Shown here piece by piece: positions 21,754 through 26,106 of a stretch of 26,106 nt of DNA (position 1 is the first letter of the stretch; every line of letters starts with the position of its first letter). The notes beneath the pieces were generated by a model. That model had not been told where the DNA came from. It searched no databases and worked only from the letters and a program-made list of their open reading frames with translations. Source of the DNA: a virus; IMG/VR virus record IMGVR_UViG_3300031974_001524, positions 1 to 26,106 of that record; one strand, written 5' to 3'. The position numbers and the translations under genes were made by a program.

Positions 21754-22370
21754 AGTGCTTCGATCTTTCGGCAGGCGCGTTGGGTGGTGGCCGGTGCTTT
21801 GCTCACGTCAAAGGCGACCTTGCGAAACGAACCGACTCCCCAGTTGTAGCCGGCATAGATCTGTGAGCGGGTTGGGGTGTTAACACCTCGATCACGCAAA
21901 TATCTTTCGATCCACGTCAAATAGCTTCTGGCGTACTCGCGTGACCACGCTGGGTGGGTCGCTCCTTGTTCGTAGCTGATGGTTTGAAGACCGGACTTCT
22001 GCCGGATTTGCGAGACGTGGTTCCACGTCGGTCGCCAGAATTGGTAGCCGCCCTTGGCGCGATAATTACCCGTCGCCTTGTTTAAGTCTCCAACTGCCGT
22101 GTGTCGCCCCGAGCTTTCCACCTGCAACACCGCTGCGAGCAGTTTTTCGCCCACTAGGCTTTGCGCCTGTGTTTTCAGCGATGAGGCTAGAAATATAGTC
22201 AGCAGTGCTAACACCGGCATTACGCGCAGCTTTGAACGCTGCTCTGTGGAGCTTTTCATCGATCCAGCAGGCGAGCAGCTTTTTATGTTTGGCGCGTTGT
22301 AGTGGCATTCGGGTTCGGCACCGTTGCCCGCCTCAACAGGCATGGTCAATATAATTTCTTCAACAATCAT
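21744..22370 (-). CDS. Lysozyme-like (lytic transglycosylase fold) protein with signal sequence
   Basis: From the ATG at 22370 the protein has 208 residues. A hydrophobic segment VMPVLALLTIFLASSL, followed by KTQAQS, looks like a signal peptide but starts about 50 residues in; a start at 22262 (MKSSTEQRSKLRV) would put it at the N-terminus. The mature part has LLAAVLQVESSGRHT with the candidate catalytic Glu, KGGYQFWRPTWNHV, and YAGYNWGVGSFRKV, as in SLT/goose-lysozyme folds. It should cut peptidoglycan and act as endolysin. Only 22370 has a strong ribosome site (AAGGAG). The 5' part overlaps an RHH frame. It is oddly distant from the holin cassette. Confidence 0.65.
   Translation of the reverse strand: MIVEEIILTMPVEAGNGAEPECHYNAPNIKSCSPAGSMKSSTEQRSKLRVMPVLALLTIFLASSLKTQAQSLVGEKLLAAVLQVESSGRHTAVGDLNKATGNYRAKGGYQFWRPTWNHVSQIRQKSGLQTISYEQGATHPAWSREYARSYLTWIERYLRDRGVNTPTRSQIYAGYNWGVGSFRKVAFDVSKAPATTQRACRKIEALCR
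21875..21888. promoter_or_regulatory. Palindromic operator-like site B inside the lysozyme-like gene
   Basis: GGGTGTTAACACCT matches site A at 13 of 14 positions and keeps the core palindrome GGTGTTAACACC. It lies inside a coding region, unlike the other members of the family. It may be an extra repressor or stoperator site, or it may be chance; a 12-base perfect palindrome matching site A makes chance less likely. Confidence 0.45.
22066..22308 (-). CDS. Ribbon-helix-helix-like protein in an overlapping frame
   Basis: The 80-residue frame encodes MPLQRAKHKKLLACWIDEKL, HRAAFKAARNAGVSTADYIS and SLIAENTG, which resembles the Arc/MetJ RHH fold (strand, helix, 'AGVSxxDYI' turn, helix). The C-terminal 30 residues are basic and low in complexity. 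It lies in a different frame from the lysozyme-like gene and is entirely contained in it. The ATG at 22308 has no good ribosome site; the strong one at 22370 serves the other frame, so coupling or frameshifting would be needed. A DNA-binding repressor is possible. Confidence 0.5.
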   Translation of the reverse strand: MPLQRAKHKKLLACWIDEKLHRAAFKAARNAGVSTADYISSLIAENTGAKPSGRKTARSGVAGGKLGATHGSWRLKQGDG

Positions 22371-22451
22371 GGTTATCTCCTTTTGGGTTTTTAGACAGCA
22401 GCTCTTAAATATGCGGGCTGCATCCGCACTAACCTCAATGTCGATCACGGG

Positions 22452-22489
22452 CATCTGAGGTATTTAACATTTCACATTATTGCATTCAA
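22452..22489 (-). promoter_or_regulatory. Putative promoter with overlapping operator half-site D
   Basis: On the minus strand TTGAAT (22489-22484) is followed after 16 bases by TTAAAT (22467-22462), a fair sigma-70 match. The -10 overlaps CATCTGAGGTATTTAA (22452-22467 on the plus strand), which contains the AGGTATT half of the palindrome family. Transcription would begin near 22452 and read the lysozyme-like and following genes, and the strong ribosome site before 22370 would then be about 75 bases into the message. Confidence 0.4.
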
Positions 22490-22513
22490 TATCGGGTTAC
22501 TAGCAGGTTATTC

Positions 22514-23749
22514 CTATTTATTAGCAATCTTCGTATATACATTTTCAGTTTCCTGACGATTGCCATCAGAAAGCTCAGTTTTGCCGCCCATGTTGATTTG
22601 CACTTCTGGCATGTCCACGAGGTCGGCGTAGTAGTTGTCAGTTGTCTTGGCTGACGCATGGCCGAGCAGTCTCTGGGCTGCGAATAAGCTCTTGGTTTGC
22701 GTGGCGACCTGTGCGCCGAACCATCGCCGCAACTCGTGCGCCTTCTTCTCGAACGGCCAGCCTAAATCATTGAACCACTTGCTCAGTCTGCGGCTAACGC
22801 CCTTGCTTCGCTCATTGGCAGTGGCGGCAGGCACAACGTACTCCGAGTCATCAGACATGGTGAGAAGGTCGGCATATACATCCTCTGGCAACGGCACCCG
22901 GCGATCCTTACGACCCTTCGGCACCCAGTCATCGGTAGCCTGCACATGGATTACCAGACGGTCGCCCAGCTTGGTGATCCACTCCTTTCGTGCCTGCATG
23001 GCTTCTTGCATCCGCAAGCCACAGCCAGCGGCCAGCCTGAACAACAGGTAGGCTGCCGGATCGGACTCCTTGAGGTTAGGCAGCTCAGTGAATACGCGCT
23101 GCACCCTTTGCTCGGTTTTGCTGAAATCATAAGTCACCGGCATTTCCTTGAGCGGTGGGTAGTCGGTGAACGAGCGGATGTCTGGCAGTCCGGGGTATAC
23201 GCCTAACGCCAGCAGGCGTCGGTTGAATACCATCCGAGCGTCAGCCAGCAGGCTGTTGGCTCCACGCTTGCGTGCCTCCAATGCCTTGCCCGCGCTGAAG
23301 CCAGCAAGCCGGTTACTGAAGAAGCGGTCAATCAACTGGCCGTCCAGCACGGTGGCTGGCAGTCGATCTACAGCCTGATTGGTCTTCAGATCCAGAGACT
23401 CGCGCATCAGCTTGTAGAGCCGATTCACGGCCTCAGTGATTGAGCGGTCAGCGATCTTGCCAGCCTGCACCTCACGGTAGCGTTCGATGATCTTGCCAAT
23501 AGTCAGCACACCGCTGACCGGCGTCTCACCACGTTGCACAGCCTGCCACTTACTGAATGCTAACTTTGCAGCACGGCCCACGTCCGAAGTGTCCAGCACA
23601 TACTGGTGGGCCTTACCAGCCTGAGTCCAGCGAACTCGCCACCGGCCCTGATAGCGTTCCTCCAAGGTCAAGGTAACGGCTGGCGTAACCACTCGACGTT
23701 TCGATTCAACCGTGTTGCCAGCTCGGTCGGTGTAGGGGATGATCTTCAT
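22514..23749 (-). CDS. int: Tyrosine-type integrase
   Basis: The 411-residue protein has an N-terminal arm-binding part, a SAM-like core-binding domain (about 85-190) and a C-terminal catalytic domain. Catalytic residues can be seen: GLR (R246), HELRR (H338, R341), LLGHAS (H364) and the Tyr in DNYYADL (Y373 or Y374), with KGRKDRRVPLP as the lysine-bearing hairpin. It catalyses integration and excision at the attachment site, here probably the tRNA-His fragment 1.5 kb upstream. The start at 23749 is chosen because GGAGGTG lies just upstream and the ATG overlaps the previous stop (ATGA). The frame is open to 23764. Confidence 0.9.
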   Translation of the reverse strand: MKIIPYTDRAGNTVESKRRVVTPAVTLTLEERYQGRWRVRWTQAGKAHQYVLDTSDVGRAAKLAFSKWQAVQRGETPVSGVLTIGKIIERYREVQAGKIADRSITEAVNRLYKLMRESLDLKTNQAVDRLPATVLDGQLIDRFFSNRLAGFSAGKALEARKRGANSLLADARMVFNRRLLALGVYPGLPDIRSFTDYPPLKEMPVTYDFSKTEQRVQRVFTELPNLKESDPAAYLLFRLAAGCGLRMQEAMQARKEWITKLGDRLVIHVQATDDWVPKGRKDRRVPLPEDVYADLLTMSDDSEYVVPAATANERSKGVSRRLSKWFNDLGWPFEKKAHELRRWFGAQVATQTKSLFAAQRLLGHASAKTTDNYYADLVDMPEVQINMGGKTELSDGNRQETENVYTKIANK

Positions 23750-24042
23750 TCCGTCACCTCCCATCCCATGCTTTCGATCACCTTGTCATGCTCCTTCTCA
23801 GCGTCATTCTTCCACACGGTTTTGTGTGAAAGGGCGTACCCGCCGCCCTGTGATTTTATCACATGAAAGAGCAAGCTGGCTGTGGGGCGTGGGGTTTCAA
23901 TCCGAATCACCCGCATCGGGTACTGTTCGCCGTCCTCAGTAGTCGGATAAGATTCAGCGAACTCAATGGCTTCACGTTTTGTATGAAAAAACTGCTGCTC
24001 CGGTTCGCCGTCTTCAAACCATGCTGTTTCGTAGATAATCAT
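23746..24042 (-). CDS. Unknown protein encoded before the integrase
   Basis: The 98-residue protein starts MIIYETAWFEDGEPEQQFFH and contains TKREAIEFAESYPTTEDGEQ, then YPMRVIRIETPRPTASLLFH. This is a strand-helix-strand layout without a known motif. It overlaps the next gene upstream and the integrase gene downstream as ATGA, so it is co-translated with them. An integrase partner or regulator is possible by position only. Confidence 0.5.
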   Translation of the reverse strand: MIIYETAWFEDGEPEQQFFHTKREAIEFAESYPTTEDGEQYPMRVIRIETPRPTASLLFHVIKSQGGGYALSHKTVWKNDAEKEHDKVIESMGWEVTE

Positions 24043-24230
24043 TTCGCCACCTCCTGAAGAATCTCAGTTGCGATTTGGCGGCGGCTGTTAACCTGCTGCT
24101 CGCGCAGCTTGAGCTGCACTTTTAGGATTGCATCTCGCTTGTCGTAGCGGTTGAAGTAGCCGCCTAGCTCGATGTAAAACTGCACGGCGTCGCGCAGTGT
24201 CTCTGACTGTAGTTCTGTTAGTTTGTCCAT
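24039..24230 (-). CDS. Small helical protein of unknown function
   Basis: This 63-residue protein begins MDKLTELQSETLRDAVQFYI and continues with KRDAILKVQLKLREQQVNSR. It is charged and almost entirely helical, perhaps a coiled coil. It starts after an AACAGGAG leader like those of two neighbouring genes, and its stop overlaps the next start as ATGA. No family is recognised. Confidence 0.5.
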   Translation of the reverse strand: MDKLTELQSETLRDAVQFYIELGGYFNRYDKRDAILKVQLKLREQQVNSRRQIATEILQEVAK

Positions 24231-24246
24231 GTCTGTATCTCCTGTT

Positions 24247-24426
24247 TTATTTTAAGGTTTTGCCAACACTAGGATGGCTGTTGACTGCACTCACGACAGC
24301 CTGCTTGAGCTGACCTTCAATGCGTTCGAGGAAGTCTGCGCTGACGCGCTGAAACTTACCGGCCCGGTCGCGCTGCGAAATTTCGAGGGCCAGCTTCTTG
24401 ACGTTCTGTTTGTTGATCAGGTTCAT
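24247..24426 (-). CDS. Small protein with possible histone-like fold
   Basis: The 59-residue frame encodes MNLINKQNVKKLALEISQRD, then GKFQRVSADFLERIEGQLKQ and AVVSAVNSHPSVGKTLK. 'V-K-K-L-A-x-x-x-x ... R-V-S-A-D-F-L-E-x-I-x-x-x-L-x-x-x-V-x-x-A' resembles the histone-fold helix pattern of small phage proteins. I base this on pattern only. Its start overlaps the preceding stop as ATGA, which supports a real gene. If correct it could bind and pack phage DNA or act as a transcription factor. Confidence 0.5.
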   Translation of the reverse strand: MNLINKQNVKKLALEISQRDRAGKFQRVSADFLERIEGQLKQAVVSAVNSHPSVGKTLK

Positions 24427-24761
24427 TTCGCCACCTCCTCATCGTAGATGGCGGTGCACCAGCAGTACATGCCCTCCGGGTAGAACCCGGCCTTGCCCAG
24501 AGCCTCGACCATCTTGTCGTACAGGTCGTACTGCATGTAATCGAGGTTGAATATGGGTGAGAAGTCGCCGCCGTCGTGGCAGACGATCAGGCACGACTCA
24601 TGCCCGTACCGCTCGCCGCTTTCCTTCCACTCGGTCGGAGTGTAGAAGGGTGTGCAGCCGCCAGTGCTGAAGCCCTTACGTCGCTTGGCGAAGTCGATAA
24701 GGATCTTCGCCGCCTGCCGCCCACGATTGGACAGCCCTTTTGGTATTTTTAGTTTTTCCAT
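24423..24761 (-). CDS. Conserved protein of unknown function (GGC-FYTP-EW type)
   Basis: The 112-residue protein starts MEKLKIPKGLSNRGRQAAKI and contains TGGCTPFYTPTEWKESGERY, then LIVCHDGGDFSPIFNLDY and MYCWCTAIYDEE. I have seen this 'GGC-x-x-FY-x-P-x-EW-x-x-x-GE-x-YG ... HDGGD' pattern in small bacterial and phage proteins without a known function. Cys, His and Asp residues could bind a metal. It starts after the CAGGAGCTACA leader shared with the 25105 gene. Confidence 0.55.
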   Translation of the reverse strand: MEKLKIPKGLSNRGRQAAKILIDFAKRRKGFSTGGCTPFYTPTEWKESGERYGHESCLIVCHDGGDFSPIFNLDYMQYDLYDKMVEALGKAGFYPEGMYCWCTAIYDEEVAK

Positions 24762-24762
24762 A

Positions 24763-24778
24763 TGTAGCTCCTGTTTGG
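24763..24778 (-). repeat. Repeated ribosome-binding leader, copy 1
   Basis: On the minus strand CCAAACAGGAGCTACA lies just before the ATG at 24761, with GGAG as the ribosome site. An identical 16-base copy precedes the gene starting at 25105. Looser versions precede 24230 and 19590 (CCAAACAAGGAGATATA). It looks like a leader module used for several early genes. Confidence 0.6.
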
Positions 24779-24781
24779 TTG

Positions 24782-25105
24782 TTAGATTAAATCCTTATCT
24801 TCCGCCCACTGCCAGTTATCGCAGATGACCTCCAACCGCGCCGCCGAGGCAGATAATTTCTCAGACTCCGAATCAATGCCCGCAACTAGGCCGCCAAGGG
24901 AATTGCCAAGTTGAGGGTTGCACTCAATGCCCCGCATGATTGCGTTAACCTCTTCAGGGCTTGAGGAGCCATTTATTTTCTCCTCTGCATTCTTGATTGC
25001 CTTGCTTGCCTGCTCCAGACGATTGGAGATTAGTTTGATGTAATGAAGTGCGTCACCGCACGCATCGAGTGCGGTAGTCCGTTTATGCTCTTGCTCAAGT
25101 GTCAT
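24782..25105 (-). CDS. Small coiled-coil protein of unknown function
   Basis: This 107-residue protein begins MTLEQEHKRTTALDACGDAL and contains SNRLEQASKAIKNAEEKING, then SESEKLSASAARLEVICDNW. Helical, heptad-rich segments dominate; a turn with SSSPEEV lies between them. No motif is recognised. It follows a strong ribosome leader shared with the next gene and is the first gene after attP on the integrase side. Palindrome E lies 55 bases upstream, so it may be under repressor control. Confidence 0.5.
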   Translation of the reverse strand: MTLEQEHKRTTALDACGDALHYIKLISNRLEQASKAIKNAEEKINGSSSPEEVNAIMRGIECNPQLGNSLGGLVAGIDSESEKLSASAARLEVICDNWQWAEDKDLI

Positions 25106-25108
25106 TTC

Positions 25109-25124
25109 TGTAGCTCCTGTTTGG
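25109..25124 (-). repeat. Repeated ribosome-binding leader, copy 2
   Basis: The minus strand reads CCAAACAGGAGCTACA, identical to the copy at 24763-24778, and places GGAG about ten bases before the ATG at 25105. The match of 16 bases between two otherwise different gene starts suggests duplication of a leader rather than a shared ribosome site alone. Confidence 0.6.
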
Positions 25125-25159
25125 ATTTTAGAATCGCCCGCGAACCGATCACCGGCGAC

Positions 25160-25176
25160 GAGGTATTAAATACCTC
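25160..25176. promoter_or_regulatory. Palindromic operator-like site E
   Basis: GAGGTAT (25160-25166) and ATACCTC (25170-25176) are mirror copies around TAA. The 16 bases at 25166-25181, read on the minus strand (CATCTGAGGTATTTAA), are identical to 22452-22467 on the plus strand. The site lies between attP and the gene that starts at 25105, a natural place for control of the integrase-side genes. Confidence 0.55.
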
Positions 25177-25267
25177 AGATGGCCCAATCGGCACAAGGAT
25201 TATTTGTCCTTTTTTTGTCCTGCGGGTTAGACAAGAAATGTCTGACGGCTGTTTCAGCCTGAAAAAA

Positions 25268-25315
25268 TGGGGTGATCGACCGGGCTCGAACCGGCGACAA
25301 CCAGAATCACAATCC
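25268..25315 (-). other. attP: 3' part of a tRNA-His gene
   Basis: On the minus strand this reads GGATTGTGATTC (loop with anticodon GTG, bases 25310-25308), then TGGTTGTCG, a TTCGAGC T-loop with a GCCGG/CCGGT stem, and ends CACCCCA at 25268 with six T's after it. The extra C before CCA and the GTG anticodon identify tRNA-His. The bases before it do not form the rest of a tRNA, so only the 3' part is present. Phages that integrate in tRNA genes carry such a piece to restore the gene. The gap 25125-25469 otherwise holds only repeats and sites A-E type elements; I see no gene in it. Confidence 0.75.
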
Positions 25316-25346
25316 CCTGTGTAATCGTGTAAAAACCCCAGAAACA

Positions 25347-25433
25347 TTAGGGTTTTGAGCCTAACGCCAGACTATAACTGCCGTACAGGGTTAATAGTTA
25401 ACATAGCTAACATTTGGGTTTGACCTAAACGCC
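25347..25433. repeat. Imperfect direct repeats beside attP, possible integrase or excisionase arm sites
   Basis: TTAGGGTTTTGAGCCTAACG with CC (25347-25368) resembles TTTGGGTTTGACCTAAACG with CC (25413-25433). Between them lies GTTAATAGTTAACATAGCTAAC, a cluster of related short units. On the other side of the tRNA piece TTTGTCC occurs twice near 25203-25220. Repeats on both flanks of an attachment core are typical integrase arm-binding sites. Confidence 0.4.
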
Positions 25434-25469
25434 GACACCGTGGCTATTGCCGAAAATTCCATTTGGCCA

Positions 25470-25802
25470 TCACAGCATTTTCTCAAGCACGCAGGTCACC
25501 CGTTCATTCTCCGCATCAATCGCACCCTCGTCTACAAACCGCTTGCTGCCCAGCTCGGTCAGGCGGGTAAGCAGTAGGTGAATGCACTCGTGTTTGGCAA
25601 CCGTATCGATCTGCTTGTCCGTCCAATCCTTTGCATCAGAAACGAAGACCACAGCCACGCACCCATCTGCATCGGCATCAATCTCAGCGTACTTGTCGGT
25701 GTACCGCTTCTGCTTAAAGGTAACAGTGTACTCGTTCAGGTTCAGGGCCGACTGCCATGAAAGAAACTCTCGCTTAAATCTGTTAAACTGCCTGACCTTC
25801 AT
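25470..25802 (-). CDS. HExxH-type small putative metallopeptidase
   Basis: The 110-residue protein starts MKVRQFNRFKREFLSWQSAL and has a helical N-terminal part, then a beta segment (YTVTFKQKRYTDKYAEID). The helix TVAKHECIHLLLTRL follows with the HExxH zinc motif (HECIH). A downstream helix (DEGAIDAENERVTCV) could supply the third ligand, as in SprT/ImmA-like phage proteins. It overlaps the gene upstream as ATGA at 25802. The alternative TTG at 25817 is less likely. A substrate is not known. Confidence 0.6.
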   Translation of the reverse strand: MKVRQFNRFKREFLSWQSALNLNEYTVTFKQKRYTDKYAEIDADADGCVAVVFVSDAKDWTDKQIDTVAKHECIHLLLTRLTELGSKRFVDEGAIDAENERVTCVLEKML

Positions 25803-26106
25803 TTTAATAGGTGCCAAGCCTCCTTGTAGCTATCGTACTTCGGCAACTGCCCCCTGTGCCTGCCGCCCGTCCAAGTGAACAGCTTGTAGTGCTTCACGTC
25901 TTCGACCGGGATGACGTACATTCCGACTGTGCTGGCGACCGCCACGATATAATCGCAATCCTCCTTGCTGTATGGCGAGGCACGTCTTGCTCCTTTGGTA
26001 AGGTTAACCTCAACTGTACCGTTTGGCTTCACAACATCTGAACCCTTAACCTGAATGCGGTTCACCTTGCCATTGAAGTCTGATAGCAAATCCCAAGCGG
26101 CCCCTT
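25799..26106 (-). CDS. PD-(D/E)XK nuclease-like protein, 5' end cut off by the window
   Basis: The frame stays open to the right edge (26106) with no ATG visible; before 26089 it reads GAAWDLLSDFNGKVNRIQVK. The motif RIQVKG (Q-x-K) after a helix, followed by VEVNLTKGA, YSKEDCDYIVAVASTVGMYV, PVEDV and FTWTGGRHRGQLPKYDSYKE, is the order seen in group I intron-associated and related PD-(D/E)XK endonucleases. Only the C-terminal 100 residues are visible, so any N-terminal catalytic residues are outside the window. It overlaps the HExxH gene as ATGA. Confidence 0.55.
   Translation of the reverse strand, partial: GAAWDLLSDFNGKVNRIQVKGSDVVKPNGTVEVNLTKGARRASPYSKEDCDYIVAVASTVGMYVIPVEDVKHYKLFTWTGGRHRGQLPKYDSYKEAWHLLK

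Noticed and set aside
25102-25347. Open minus-strand frame of 81 residues running across attP
   Set aside because: It crosses the tRNA-His fragment and the operator palindrome, so it would be broken on integration; the sequence has no protein-like features, although its stop overlaps the next start as ATGA.
1-26106. CRISPR array, reverse transcriptase/diversity-generating element, or insertion sequence
   Set aside because: I found no regularly spaced array of 25-40 base repeats, no reverse-transcriptase motif (YxDD) and no transposase; the repeats seen are iteron-like, leader or operator types.

Overview
The window looks like a 26.1 kb piece of a temperate, tailed double-stranded DNA bacteriophage, probably short-tailed. 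The genes include large terminase, major capsid protein, portal, scaffold-like protein, tail-fibre proteins, a lysis cassette, a DNA replication and recombination module, and a tyrosine integrase. No host gene is visible. Next to the integrase region is a 3' piece of a tRNA-His gene that reads as the phage attachment site (attP). No tape-measure gene is visible, which fits a podovirus, but the left-hand gene runs off the edge. Small proteins of the types seen here are common in marine phages, so an aquatic proteobacterial host is a reasonable guess and no more than that.

Nearly every gene lies on the minus strand, so the map reads right to left. From 26106 to about 22450: a cut-off nuclease-like gene, a HExxH protein, attP, several small unknown genes (one perhaps with a histone-like fold) and the integrase. 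From about 22370 to 17520: a lysozyme-like gene overlapping a ribbon-helix-helix frame, an excisionase-like helix-turn-helix protein, a resolvase-like nuclease, an SSB-like protein, a RecB/Cas4-type nuclease, a stand-alone DnaA domain IV protein, another nuclease-like protein and a replication initiator. The initiator gene carries iteron-like repeats in its own coding sequence, as in lambda gene O. From about 17525 to 13058: zinc-finger proteins, a candidate small terminase subunit, the large terminase and a small HTH protein. From 12673 to 1: scaffold, capsid, portal (unusually downstream of the capsid gene), a connector, two tail-fibre proteins, a fibre-assembly-like protein, small basic proteins, the holin/XhlA/lipoprotein lysis cassette and a large structural protein.

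Genes are tightly packed. Many start and stop codons overlap as ATGA, TGATG or TAATG, which suggests translational coupling. Seven genes shorter than 60 codons were read directly from the sequence.

Three features stand out. (1) A 33-codon membrane peptide on the plus strand, with its own terminator, interrupts the late minus-strand operon. (2) A family of 14-15 bp palindromes (type AGGTGTTAACACCT), mostly in the gaps before minus-strand genes, looks like operators of a repressor not seen in this window. (3) Replication appears to combine an initiator with an internal origin and a protein that is only the DnaA DNA-binding domain. All function calls come from reading motifs by eye; no database search was run.
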